34,607 nt of DNA from positions 1 to 34,607 of the forward strand of contig JAFADT010000632.1 in assembly GCA_023424585.1 (NCBI GenBank). The letters run 5' to 3'. The DNA is from Pseudomonadota bacterium. GTDB taxonomy: Bacteria > Myxococcota > Myxococcia > Myxococcales > Myxococcaceae. Position numbers and translations under genes: made by a program. Shown here one piece after another: positions 1-7,840 of the stretch (positions within the stretch are counted from its first letter, which is position 1; each line of letters opens with the position of its first letter). The notes below the pieces were generated by a model, which saw nothing but the letters and a program-made list of their open reading frames with translations, was not told the origin of the DNA and searched no databases.

Positions 1-1
1 G

Positions 2-103
2 ACCTACACCGCGCCGGCGAGCGCGGGCGGCACGTACCAGCTCCGCGTGGGCTGCTTCGGCAGCGAAGCGTGCAGCGGCACGGTGGCCTGGACCCTCCAG
101 TAA
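2..103 (+). CDS. C-terminal end of a secreted or surface protein (5' part outside window)
   Basis: Frame 2 is open from the window edge and ends in TAA after 33 residues rich in Thr, Gly and Ser with two cysteines (motifs YQLRVGCFGSEACSG and VAWTLQ at the end). The alternating hydrophobic pattern and the Cys pair suggest the last strands of a beta-sandwich exported domain, as is common in myxobacterial secreted proteins. A strong hairpin 24 bases after the stop supports this being a real gene end. The family cannot be named from this piece. Confidence 0.6.
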   Translation, partial: TYTAPASAGGTYQLRVGCFGSEACSGTVAWTLQ

Positions 104-126
104 CCTCCCGCCTCCCCGCTGTCCCT

Positions 127-170
127 CCGGGCCTGTCACTCCCCCGTGGTACGGGGAGCGACGGGCCCGG
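127..170 (+). terminator. Strong hairpin terminator after the partial upstream gene
   Basis: CCGGGCC (127-133) pairs with GGCCCGG (164-170). The stem continues inward through TGTC/GACG (one G-U pair) and, after one A/C mismatch, CTCCCC/GGGGAG, leaving a loop of about 8 bases. This gives roughly 17 pairs. It is followed by a weak T-containing stretch (tgtctctt) rather than a clean U tract. It lies 24 bases past the upstream stop and about 90 bases before serA, so it probably insulates serA from the gene before it. Confidence 0.65.
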
Positions 171-261
171 TGTCTCTTGGCGCCCAGCCGCTCCTGCCCC
201 GGGGCGCTCCTCCCCACCCGAGGCTTGACACCTGGGAGGGCGAGGTCTAACGCAAGGCGCC

Positions 262-1515
262 ATGAGCACACCCCGCTTCCCGCCGTCGCCCCGCCGCCCC
301 GTGAGCAGCGAGGGCCCGATGCGAGTCCTGCTGCTGGAGAACATCCACGCCTCGGCCCACGAGATGCTGAAGGCGGAGGGGTTCGAGGTGGAGCGGCTGT
401 CCTCCGCGCTCAAGCCGGAGGAGCTGGCGGAGCGGCTCAAGGGCGTGCACCTGCTGGGCATCCGCAGCAAGACGACGGTGCCGGAGGACGCGCTGAGGTA
501 CGCGGACGACCTGCTGGCGATAGGCGCCTTCTGCATCGGGACCAACCAGGTGGATCTGCTCGCCTCCAGCGTGCACGGCGTGCCGGTGTTCAACGCGCCG
601 TTCAGCAACACGCGCAGCGTGGCGGAGATGGTGCTGGCGGAGGTGGTGGTGCTGACGCGCCAGCTCTTCGACCGCAGCCGGGAGGTGCACGCGGGGCAGT
701 GGCGCAAGGTGGCCACGGGCAGCCACGAGGTGCGCGGCAAGACGCTGGGCATCGTGGGCTACGGGCACATCGGGTCGCAGCTGGGCGTGCTGGCGGAGGC
801 CCTGGGCATGCGCGTCCTCTACTACGACGTGATGACGAAGCTGCCCCTGGGCAACTCGCGGTCGGTGCCCGCGCTGAACGCGCTCCTGGCGGAGTCGGAC
901 TTCGTGACGCTGCACGTGCCGGCGCTGGCCTCCACGCACCTGATGATCGGCCCGGAGCAGCTGGCCGCCATGAAGCCGGGGGCGTGCCTCATCAACGCCA
1001 GCCGCGGCACGGTGGTGGACATCCCGGCGCTGGCGCGGGCCCTGCGCTCCAAGCACCTGGGCGGCGCGGCGGTGGACGTGTACCCGGAGGAGCCGGAGGG
1101 CAACTCGGACGGCTTCGTGACGGAGCTGCAGGGGCTGCCCAACGTGGTGCTCACGCCGCACATCGGCGGCTCCACGGAGGAGGCGCAGGCGTCCATCGGC
1201 AAGGAGGTGGCCACGTCGCTGCTCAAGTTCGTGAAGGGCGGCGCGACGACGGGCGCGGTGAACTTCCCCAACGTGGAGACGCCCATCAACCCGGGCACCC
1301 ACCGCATCATCAACGTGCACCGCAACACGCCGGGCGTGCTGCGCGACATCAACCGCATCGTGTCCGACCTGAACGCCAACATCCACGCGCAGGTGCTGAG
1401 CACGGACGCCAACGTGGGCTACCTGGTGATGGACCTGGACCAGGACGTGTCCCGCCAGGTGTGCGAGGCCATCGCCGGCCTGGAGACGGACATCAAGACG
1501 CGCATCGTGTCCTGA
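262..1515 (+). CDS. serA: D-3-phosphoglycerate dehydrogenase
   Basis: This enzyme oxidises 3-phosphoglycerate to 3-phosphohydroxypyruvate with NAD+, the first step of serine synthesis, in the cytoplasm. The 417-residue product follows E. coli SerA (410 aa) closely along its length. Visible features are the CIGTNQVDL and FNAPFSNTRSVAEMV substrate-side motifs, the GYGHIGSQLG dinucleotide loop, and the catalytic Arg248 (NASRGTVVD), Glu277 (PEEPEG) and His300 (TPHIGGS). A C-terminal ACT domain covers about residues 345-417, so feedback by serine is likely. The start is uncertain. ATG 262 has AAGG 5 bases upstream, but gives a Pro/Ser-rich leader absent from relatives. ATG 319 has GAGGG in good position and begins exactly at the conserved strand (MRVLLLEN). 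The gene converges on a D-2-hydroxyacid flavodehydrogenase 25 bases away. Confidence 0.95.
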   Translation: MSTPRFPPSPRRPVSSEGPMRVLLLENIHASAHEMLKAEGFEVERLSSALKPEELAERLKGVHLLGIRSKTTVPEDALRYADDLLAIGAFCIGTNQVDLLASSVHGVPVFNAPFSNTRSVAEMVLAEVVVLTRQLFDRSREVHAGQWRKVATGSHEVRGKTLGIVGYGHIGSQLGVLAEALGMRVLYYDVMTKLPLGNSRSVPALNALLAESDFVTLHVPALASTHLMIGPEQLAAMKPGACLINASRGTVVDIPALARALRSKHLGGAAVDVYPEEPEGNSDGFVTELQGLPNVVLTPHIGGSTEEAQASIGKEVATSLLKFVKGGATTGAVNFPNVETPINPGTHRIINVHRNTPGVLRDINRIVSDLNANIHAQVLSTDANVGYLVMDLDQDVSRQVCEAIAGLETDIKTRIVS

Positions 1516-1546
1516 GGCGCCGGGCGCGGCGGCCGCGCCCTCAGGC
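1511..1546. terminator. Shared hairpin between convergent serA and the flavodehydrogenase gene
   Basis: GGGCGCGG (1522-1529) and CCGCGCCC (1533-1540) form an 8-bp stem over a 3-base loop. Outside it CCTGAG (1511-1516) can pair with CTCAGG (1540-1545, sharing the last C), leaving a 5-base bulge on one side. The structure overlaps both stop codons and nearly fills the 25-base gap, so it could end transcripts from both sides. There is no U tract on either strand, so factor-independent termination is not certain. Confidence 0.5.
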
Positions 1547-2944
1547 GTCCAGGATCTTCCCCGGGTTCAAGATGCCGGCCGGGTCCAGGGCGCGCTTGAG
1601 GGTGCGCAGCAGCTCCAGCTCGCCGGGCGCGCGCGTGTAGTCCAGGTAGTCCTTCTTGAGCAGGCCGACGCCGTGCTCGGCGGAGATGCTGCCGCCGTGC
1701 TTGCGCACGAGGTCGAACATGGCGTGGTCGGACTGCTTCGCGTGGGCGAAGAAGTCCGCCCGCTCCACCCCGTCCGGCTTCATCACGTTGACGTGCAGGT
1801 TGCCGTCGCCGATGTGGCCGAAGAGGCAGATCTCCCAGCCCGGGTAGCGGCTGGCGAACACGGCGTCCAGCTCCGAGCAGAACGCCTCCAGGTTCGCCAC
1901 CGGCAGCGAGATGTCGTTCTTGTGCAGCACGCCCGTGGCGGAGAGGCTCTCGCTGATGGACTCGCGCAGCGCCCACAGCGCCTGCGCCTGCGCCGCGCCC
2001 TGCGCCTGGGTGCCGTCGGTGACGAGCCCGCGCTCGAAGAGGGAGGCCAGCCACGCCTCCACCGCCGCCGGGTCGCCGCCCTCGGACTCCAGCAGGACGA
2101 AGCAGCCGCTGGGGGCCTCGAAGGGCGCGCGCAGCTTGCGGTGGCGCTGCACGCGGGCCAGGCACTTGTCGGTGAAGAACTCGTAGGCGGACAGCACCAG
2201 GGGCGCCTGGCGCGCGTCGCGGAACAGCCGCAGCACGGCGGCCACGTCCGGCACCGCGAAGAGGAAGACGTCCTGCCTGCCCGGCAGCCGCGTCAGCTTG
2301 AGCGTGGCCTCCGTGATGACGCCGAGCGTGCCTTCGCTGCCGATGAAGAGCTGGCGCAGGTCCGCGCCGGTGTTGTTCTTCTCCAGCGCGCCGTTGAGCT
2401 CCAGCACCTGCCCCTGCGCCGTCACCACCTGCAAGCCCAGCACCCACTGCCGGGTGAGGCCGTAGCGGATGACCTTCACGCCGCCCGCGTTGGTGGCGAT
2501 GTTGCCGCCCACGGTGCTGCTGCCCTTGGACGCGAAGTCCACCGGCCAGGTGAGGCCGTGCGGCGCGCAGTGCTGGTGCACGGCCTCCGTCACCGCGCCC
2601 GCCTGCACGCGCACCGTGTTGCCCAGCAGGTCCACCGGCGCCATGCGGGTCATCCGCTGGAGCGACAGCACCACCTCGCCGCGCATGGCCACCGCCCCGC
2701 CCGCCAGGCCCGTGCGCCCGCCGGAGGGCACCACCGCGACGCGGTGCTGGTGGCACAGCGCCACGAAGCGGGCCACCTCGTCCGTGGTGCGCGGAAAGAC
2801 GACCGCGCCCGGCGCCGGGGCGTACACGCGCGTCCAGTCGCGGCCGTACTCCTGGAGCTCCGCGGGCTCCCGGGTGAGGAAGTCGGCGGGGAAGGACTCG
2901 GCGATGGCGCGGAGGAAGTCGGCGGGCAGCGCGGCGGTGGACAT
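1541..2944 (-). CDS. FAD-binding D-2-hydroxyacid dehydrogenase (GlcD / D-lactate / D-2-hydroxyglutarate dehydrogenase family)
   Basis: A 467-residue member of the VAO-type flavoenzyme family, which oxidises D-2-hydroxyacids (D-lactate, glycolate, D-2-hydroxyglutarate) and passes electrons to a carrier. The N-terminal FAD domain carries PSGGRTGLAGGAV and GSSTVGGNIATNAGG, then GSEGTLGVITEATLKL. The C-terminal cap carries FGHIGDGNLHVN and SAEHGVGLLKK, whose His residues normally bind the metal and substrate. ATG 2944 (MSTAAL) is preferred because the open frame upstream of it is Pro/Gly/Cys-rich and unlike the family. The exact substrate cannot be read from sequence. The convergent serA neighbour makes D-2-hydroxyglutarate an attractive candidate, since SerA can reduce 2-oxoglutarate to it. 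Family assignment is firm; substrate is inference. Confidence 0.9.
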   Translation of the reverse strand: MSTAALPADFLRAIAESFPADFLTREPAELQEYGRDWTRVYAPAPGAVVFPRTTDEVARFVALCHQHRVAVVPSGGRTGLAGGAVAMRGEVVLSLQRMTRMAPVDLLGNTVRVQAGAVTEAVHQHCAPHGLTWPVDFASKGSSTVGGNIATNAGGVKVIRYGLTRQWVLGLQVVTAQGQVLELNGALEKNNTGADLRQLFIGSEGTLGVITEATLKLTRLPGRQDVFLFAVPDVAAVLRLFRDARQAPLVLSAYEFFTDKCLARVQRHRKLRAPFEAPSGCFVLLESEGGDPAAVEAWLASLFERGLVTDGTQAQGAAQAQALWALRESISESLSATGVLHKNDISLPVANLEAFCSELDAVFASRYPGWEICLFGHIGDGNLHVNVMKPDGVERADFFAHAKQSDHAMFDLVRKHGGSISAEHGVGLLKKDYLDYTRAPGELELLRTLKRALDPAGILNPGKILDA

Positions 2945-3043
2945 GGGCCCAGGCGTATTGCACCCCCCGGGGCATGACAAGCCCGGCGGCGGCCCGGCGC
3001 ACGGGGCTGGACGCATGCCGGGCTGGGAGAGCGCCCGGGCCCC

Positions 3044-3904
3044 CTACGCCTTGAGGAAGCCGAGGAGGGCTTCGTTGACGACGTCCTTGTTGACGGAGCA
3101 CATGCCGTGGCTGAAGCCCGGGTAGACCTGGAGCTTCGCGCCCTTGACGAGCGTGGCGGTGATGCGCGCCGCGCCGTCGATGGGGACGATCTGGTCGTCA
3201 TCGCCGTGCATCACCAGCAGGGGCACGTCGATGCGGGCCAGGTCCGCGCGGAAGTCCGTCTCGGAGAAGGCCTTCACGCAGTCGTATTCGGCCTTGAGGC
3301 TCCCCATCAGGCCCTGGAGGCGGAAGCTCTCGCGCAGCCCCTCCGACACCTTCGCGCCGGGCCGGTTGAAGCCGTAGAACGCCAGGCTCAGCTCCTTGAA
3401 GAAGCTGGAGCGGTCCCCGCGCACGCCCGCGCGGATGTCGTCGAAGACCTTCATGGGCAGGCCGTTGGGGTGCCAGTCCGTCTTGAGCATGATGGGCGGC
3501 ACCGCGCCGATGAGCACCGCCTTCGCCACGCGCGAGGTGCCGTGACGCCCGATGTAGCGCGCCACCTCGCCGCCGCCGGTGGAGTGGCCCACGTGGACGG
3601 CCTTGCGCAGCCCCAGCGCGGAGATCAGCTCCGCCAGGTCGTCCGCGTACGTGTCCATGTCGTGCCCCTCCCATGGCTGGGAGGACCGCCCGTGTCCCCG
3701 GCGGTCATGCGCGAGGGTGCGGAAGCCCCGCTCGGCCAGGAACAGCATCTGGTCCTCGAACGCGTCGGACGAGAGCGGCCAGCCATGCGAGAAGACGACG
3801 GGCTGCCCGTCCCTGGGGCCCCAGTCCTTGAAGTACAGCCGCGCGCCGTCGCGCGTGGTGAGGAAGCTGCCGGAAGCCCGCCCCGTCTGCGTCTCGCTGG
3901 TCAT
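3044..3904 (-). CDS. Alpha/beta hydrolase of the non-haem chloroperoxidase (CPO) group
   Basis: 286 residues from ATG 3904 (MTSETQ). The longer upstream frame is Arg/Gly-rich and overlaps the siderophore-reductase gene, so it was not used. The fold markers are [16 protein letters not shown] (oxyanion region), DRRGHGRS, the nucleophile Ser108 in [12 protein letters not shown], acid Asp237 in [10 protein letters not shown], and His266 in GFSHGM. This is the complete triad with the spacing of cofactor-free chloroperoxidase/esterases. Such enzymes hydrolyse esters or, in organic acid buffer, perhydrolyse them; the natural substrate is usually unknown. There is no signal peptide. The gene lies 113 bases downstream of the ferric reductase gene on the same strand, so it may be co-transcribed or have its own promoter. 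Confidence 0.88.
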   Translation of the reverse strand: MTSETQTGRASGSFLTTRDGARLYFKDWGPRDGQPVVFSHGWPLSSDAFEDQMLFLAERGFRTLAHDRRGHGRSSQPWEGHDMDTYADDLAELISALGLRKAVHVGHSTGGGEVARYIGRHGTSRVAKAVLIGAVPPIMLKTDWHPNGLPMKVFDDIRAGVRGDRSSFFKELSLAFYGFNRPGAKVSEGLRESFRLQGLMGSLKAEYDCVKAFSETDFRADLARIDVPLLVMHGDDDQIVPIDGAARITATLVKGAKLQVYPGFSHGMCSVNKDVVNEALLGFLKA

Positions 3905-4017
3905 GTATCCACCCTTCGCGGTGGGAAGCCCACCGCCCGCGACGGTGTGCATCGCCCCCGGGGCCGGGCACTGCCCCCCGGGGTCAGTGCGCGGCTCCCG
4001 GGACGGCCTCCCCTGCC

Positions 4018-4779
4018 TCAGTGGCGAGGCCCGGGGCCCTCGCGTCCGGCCGCCCCGTCGCGGTGCCAGTAGGACGCGGCCTTGACCCACTCCGCGGGAT
4101 GGTTGCGCTCCTCGATGACGTAGGTCCGCAGGTCGCGCACCCACTCCGCCTCGCCGGCGATCCACACGAAGCCATCCCCCGCCGGGGGCGTGAACCCGGC
4201 GAGCGCCTCCCGCAGCAGCGCGCCGTCTCCAGGCCCCGGCTCGCCGCGCGCGATCCAGGTCGGCTGCCAGGAGGCCTTCGTGGCGAAGGTCTGGTGTTCG
4301 GCCTCGTTCGCCACGACGGCCACGGTCGTCACGGGCACGCCCGGGCGCAGCAGCTCCACCCGGCGGCCGAGCGCCGGCAGCGCGCTCTCGTCGCCAATGA
4401 GCAGGTACCAGTCGAAGTCATCGGGCACGAGCTGTGAGCCCTTCGGCCCGCCGATCTCCAGCGTGGCGCCGACCTTCGCCTGGGCGGCCCACTCCGTCGC
4501 GGGTCCGGAGCCATGCAGCGCGAAGTCGATGGTCAGCGTCTGCCCGCGGTTGTCATGGGCGCGCGGCGTGAAGTCGCGCATCACCTGCTCCCCCGCCTGG
4601 GAGAAGAACAGCTTGATGTGGTCATCCGGCGACGGGCTGTGGAAGTCCGCGAGGTCCGGCGACGCGAAGTGGATGCGCCGCATGCGCGGCGTCACGGACT
4701 CCACGCCGCTGACCACCAGCTTGCGCCGCCGCAGCTCGTGGCGCACGCGAACGATCTGATGCAGGTCCTGGGAGCTCAT
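4018..4779 (-). CDS. Siderophore-interacting protein, FAD/NAD(P)H ferric-siderophore reductase (YqjH/ViuB family)
   Basis: 253 residues. The N-terminal half is a FAD-binding ferredoxin-reductase-type barrel ([15 protein letters not shown], then RDFTPRAHD, the R-x-[FY]-T-x-R flavin motif at about residues 90-98). The middle has [30 protein letters not shown], typical of SIP proteins. The C-terminal half is the NAD(P)H-binding SIP domain ([13 protein letters not shown]). Such enzymes reduce Fe(III) bound to siderophores in the cytoplasm and so release it. The ATG overlaps the stop of the PadR-type gene upstream (ATGA), so translation is coupled and the regulator very likely controls this gene. 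In E. coli the homologues yqjI and yqjH are divergent neighbours; here they form one operon. Confidence 0.92.
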   Translation of the reverse strand: MSSQDLHQIVRVRHELRRRKLVVSGVESVTPRMRRIHFASPDLADFHSPSPDDHIKLFFSQAGEQVMRDFTPRAHDNRGQTLTIDFALHGSGPATEWAAQAKVGATLEIGGPKGSQLVPDDFDWYLLIGDESALPALGRRVELLRPGVPVTTVAVVANEAEHQTFATKASWQPTWIARGEPGPGDGALLREALAGFTPPAGDGFVWIAGEAEWVRDLRTYVIEERNHPAEWVKAASYWHRDGAAGREGPGPRH

Positions 4780-5348
4780 GAGCGGAGCCTCTCGATCTTC
4801 TGCGCGGCCTCGTCGATCAACGCCGCCACGTCGAGCACGACCTTCCTGTCGACGCCGGGCGACAGCGTGTCGAACAGCACGCTCTTCAGGTTCTGCATGG
4901 CGCGGCGGACCGGCGCCGCGTCCGTGCGCTCGCGAAGCGCACCGGCCTCTCCCAGCCGTCGCAGCAGCCCCTCCACCACCTCCGCGTTCTCCGCGAGCAG
5001 CGCCTTGCCCTGCGCCGTGATGGCGAAGAGCTTCCGCTGCGTGTCCGTCGTGTCGGGCTCGCTCACCAGCCCCATGTCCTTGAGCAGGGTGAGCGTGGGG
5101 TAGATGACCCCGGGGCTGGGGGCGTACACGCCCCGGCTGAGCCCCTCGATGGCCCGGATGAGGTCGTACCCGTGCCGGGGCTCCTCGTTGATGAGGTGGA
5201 GCAGGACGAGCCGCAGTTCGCCGCCCTCGAACATCCGGTGCCGTCCGCCGCCAGGGCCGCCGTGGCGCCCGCGGGGGCCCTCGCCTCGCTCGTGGTGATG
5301 CCAGTGCTCCGCCGGGTCGCCCCGGTCCCGTCCGTGTCTGCCGCGCAT
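4776..5348 (-). CDS. PadR-family transcriptional regulator with His-rich N-terminus (YqjI-like, metal-responsive)
   Basis: 190 residues from ATG 5348, with GAGAGG 7 bases upstream. Residues 1-38 are a His/Arg/Gly-rich tail with seven histidines (HWHHH at 15-19). Then comes a PadR winged helix: GGELRLVLLHLI, HGYDLIRAIE, the signature YAPSPGVIYPTL, and KDMGLVS. A C-terminal helical dimerisation segment follows. E. coli YqjI has the same order, including a metal-binding tail and nearly the same SPGVIYPTL helix. It is a nickel-sensing repressor of the ferric reductase YqjH. This tail has no cysteine, unlike that of E. coli, so its metal preference may differ. The gene is followed with a 4-base overlap by the siderophore reductase and preceded by a palindromic candidate operator, which suggests autoregulation. 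Confidence 0.9.
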   Translation of the reverse strand: MRGRHGRDRGDPAEHWHHHERGEGPRGRHGGPGGGRHRMFEGGELRLVLLHLINEEPRHGYDLIRAIEGLSRGVYAPSPGVIYPTLTLLKDMGLVSEPDTTDTQRKLFAITAQGKALLAENAEVVEGLLRRLGEAGALRERTDAAPVRRAMQNLKSVLFDTLSPGVDRKVVLDVAALIDEAAQKIERLRS

Positions 5349-5379
5349 GCCGTGTCCTCTCAGGAGATTCAAGATTGTT

Positions 5380-5395
5380 CTGAGATATATCTCAG
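5380..5395. promoter_or_regulatory. Perfect 16-bp palindrome, candidate operator of the PadR/YqjI-like regulator
   Basis: CTGAGATATATCTCAG is identical to its own reverse complement and sits 31 bases upstream of the regulator's ATG, in the only conspicuously AT-rich patch nearby. PadR repressors bind AT-rich inverted repeats of about this size over their own promoters. The core ATATAT centre is in keeping with sites of YqjI-type regulators. Binding and overlap with the promoter are inferred, not shown. Confidence 0.6.
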
Positions 5396-5720
5396 AGCCA
5401 TCTAGCGCAACTCGAACTGCGGGGGCCCGCCGGCCGCCCGCCGGGCTGGCCCTCATGGGGTGAGGAGCCCGCCTGGGTGCTGGAGGTCTCCCATCGCCAG
5501 GGCGCTGAGGCCGCCGACGCCGACCCCGGGGAGCGCCCCGCTGTACCGCGACAGGGCAGTGCGCGAGGTCGGGCGCTCCCCGTTCGCACGGCGGCCATGG
5601 AGGACGGCCCGTGGACAGCATCGCGGGACCGCGCCACCTGCCAGCGGGTGTGACGGCGCCCAGCGCGTCATCCCCCGGGTTCGCCATGCCGCGCAGGCGC
5701 GGCGCGGACAGCGGGCCCCT
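5396..5720. other. Intergenic stretch without a recognisable gene
   Basis: About 325 bases between the promoter side of the PadR operon and the stop of the next minus-strand gene. Several short frames are open on both strands because of the high GC. None has a ribosome site, conserved motif or sensible composition. It is the 5' flank of the PadR-reductase operon and the 3' flank of the 5721-7040 gene. No convincing terminator or RNA was seen. Confidence 0.5.
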
Positions 5721-7040
5721 CTACCGGGGCCAGTCGCGCAGGAGCCGCTCGGCGGCCTCCCGCTGGTCCCAGTTCACGCGGCCGGTCAGCGTCAGGCCCC
5801 CCTCGTGCTCGATGGCGATCCGCTGCCACACCTCGAAGCCCGGCACGTAGCGCGCGTCCGCGCGGGTCCAGGCCACGCCGCCGGTGGCCTCCACGACGCG
5901 CGTCACCTGGGCGTCGAACTCCGCCTCCGGCAGCCAGCGCAGCGCGTCCAGCACCTGGTCGGACTCGAAGTCGCGCAGCGCCGTCGGGCGAGCCGTGACG
6001 GCCCTCAGGGCCCGGGGGCCCCTTCCCTCCGGGATGAAGGAGAGGCCCTGGGGTCCCAGCACGCAGAACCCCTGGCGCTTGCCGAGCTTCGCGAGAAACA
6101 CCACCACGGAGTCCAGGCGCACGCCCGCCCGGGCCGCGCCACGCAGCGGCGGCTGCCGGTGCAGCTCCAGCAGCACCGCGACCGCCGTGGCCCCCCGCAC
6201 GGAGCGCGCGTACAGCCGCCGGTCCCCCTCCACCCGCAAGTCCGCGCCGTGCTCCAGCCGGACCCCCTCGGGGGAGATGGTGCCCAGCCGCACCTCCTGC
6301 GGCTCACCGAACACCGGCGCCCAGATGAGCCGCTCACTGGTGAGCCGGAGCCGGCCCGCGCGCAGGAACTGGACCCCCAGCACGGCAACGGAGCTCAACG
6401 CCACGAAGACCATCCCCCCGCCCTCCTTCAGCGTGGGGAAGAGCGCCACCAGCAGGAACACCCACGCGGCCAGCGCCCCCCATGCGAGCGTCAGCCGCGG
6501 CGGCAACTCCCGCGTCCAGGGCACGGGCGCGATGCTCACGCTCGGACGCAGCCAGGTGCCGTCCTCGAAGACGAGCACCTCTCCCGGCTTCAGCGCCCAG
6601 CTCACGGGGTGGCGCACCAGCGCATCCAGCCGCGTCAGCGCCTCCTCCAGTGACACGCCCTCTTGCGCCACCGTCAACACCTCCAGCCTGCGCCGGGCCA
6701 GCCGCGTCAGCCGCTCGCGCCGGGCCGACAGCTCCCGGGCCACCCTCAACACGGGCAGGTCGTCCGGCCAGGCCTCCCGCGCCGCGCGCCGCTGGACGCG
6801 CTCCAGCGCCTCCTCCACCGCTCCCGCTTCGGCCACGAGCGAACGCACCAGCTCCGGACGCCGCGCCAAGCCACGCCGCCAGCGCCGACCGGCCAGCACC
6901 TTCTCCAGCTCCGCATGCGGACGCCGCGCCGCCGCGAGGAGCTCCGCGCGGCCCTCCAGCTGGCGCCCGACGTCGTCCATCATGAAGCCTGGCAGGACAG
7001 CGCTGGGACGTGACCGCTCGGACATCGCGGCGGTCAGCAT
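5721..7040 (-). CDS. Hypothetical membrane protein with N-terminal helical region and two central membrane segments
   Basis: Up to 439 residues; not recognised. Residues 25-150 are Arg/Leu/Glu-rich and predicted to be long charged helices, possibly coiled coil. Two hydrophobic segments follow (about 185-206, WGALAAWVFLLVALF, and 212-230, VFVALSSVAVLGV). A C-terminal cytosolic beta-rich part begins with RLRLTSERLIWAP. That motif resembles the opening of bacterial PH-like/YcxB-type domains that sit just after a membrane pair. ATG 7040 has AGGG close by. ATG 7025 (MSERSR) lacks a Shine-Dalgarno match but removes a short leader. The stop lies 75 bases from the following upstream gene on the same strand, so it may belong to an operon with the two genes at 7116-8518. 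Confidence 0.7.
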   Translation of the reverse strand: MLTAAMSERSRPSAVLPGFMMDDVGRQLEGRAELLAAARRPHAELEKVLAGRRWRRGLARRPELVRSLVAEAGAVEEALERVQRRAAREAWPDDLPVLRVARELSARRERLTRLARRRLEVLTVAQEGVSLEEALTRLDALVRHPVSWALKPGEVLVFEDGTWLRPSVSIAPVPWTRELPPRLTLAWGALAAWVFLLVALFPTLKEGGGMVFVALSSVAVLGVQFLRAGRLRLTSERLIWAPVFGEPQEVRLGTISPEGVRLEHGADLRVEGDRRLYARSVRGATAVAVLLELHRQPPLRGAARAGVRLDSVVVFLAKLGKRQGFCVLGPQGLSFIPEGRGPRALRAVTARPTALRDFESDQVLDALRWLPEAEFDAQVTRVVEATGGVAWTRADARYVPGFEVWQRIAIEHEGGLTLTGRVNWDQREAAERLLRDWPR

Positions 7041-7115
7041 AATCCCTGGCGGCCCCGGCCGCCTGCCGTGCGCGCCAGCCCGTGTCTGGTGTTCCTTCCA
7101 CCGGGGCGCCTGCTG

Positions 7116-7838
7116 TTACTCGTTCGGCTCCAGCTCCAATCGCTCGCACTGCCGCAGCATCTCCGCCGCGTCGACGGGTTCGTCGGGGGAGGAGGATGGC
7201 GCCTCGGGCCAGGGCACGGAAGGCTGGGTCGGCGTCCCCACGGACTCCTTCAAGAGCAGGATGAGCTCCCTCGCCGGGTCCCTGGGGAACGACGTCACCA
7301 GCCGGAGCGGACATGACGCGACGGGCGGGAGGTCCGGCGCCTCCCTCACGGCGGCCTGGAGCAGCTCCGCGGGCGAGGGCCGCGAGGCCACCACCGCCAC
7401 GGGCTCCGCGGGCAGCAGGTCATCCGGGTCGAAGCCGAAGGGAACCCGGTGCTCCACCGGGAGGGGCACGACCGCGGGCTCCCCATCCGGCGCCGCGCCC
7501 TCCTGCGGAACGCACCGCAGCGTGTTCAAGCGCGGTGTCCGCGCCTCCGGGAGCGGCGGGGGAGACTCCAGGGGTGGCTGGGCGCGCGAGTCCACGGGCT
7601 CCCACCGCGGGAGCCAGGGAGGCACCGGCAGCAGCGCCACGGCCGGCTCGCGCAGGGGCAGCGAGCGCACCGTCGCGCCCCCCAGCTCCAGCGCCGCCTT
7701 CGCCAGCGCCTCGGTGTGCTCCGCGAGCACCCGCTCCGCCCAGGCCTTCAGCCACCTCGCCAGCGCCAGCACCCAGGCGAAGTGCCGCCTCGCGCGAGCC
7801 CGCGTCTCCATGGCCTCGCCTGGCGGCCCCGCGTCCAT
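7116..7838 (-). CDS. Hypothetical proline-rich protein translationally linked to a Pvc16-like gene
   Basis: 240 residues from ATG 7838, which has GGAGG 7 bases upstream. A GTG at 7844 overlapping the previous stop is too close to that site. The first 60 residues are helical and Trp/Ala/Arg-rich (FAWVLALARWLKAWAERVLAEH). The middle (70-170) is Pro-rich and low in complexity, and the C-terminus is acidic. There is no signal peptide, membrane segment or known motif, and the function is unknown. Two bases separate it from the stop of the upstream gene, so the two are made from one transcript and probably act together. Confidence 0.65.
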   Translation of the reverse strand: MDAGPPGEAMETRARARRHFAWVLALARWLKAWAERVLAEHTEALAKAALELGGATVRSLPLREPAVALLPVPPWLPRWEPVDSRAQPPLESPPPLPEARTPRLNTLRCVPQEGAAPDGEPAVVPLPVEHRVPFGFDPDDLLPAEPVAVVASRPSPAELLQAAVREAPDLPPVASCPLRLVTSFPRDPARELILLLKESVGTPTQPSVPWPEAPSSSPDEPVDAAEMLRQCERLELEPNE

Positions 7839-7840
7839 GG

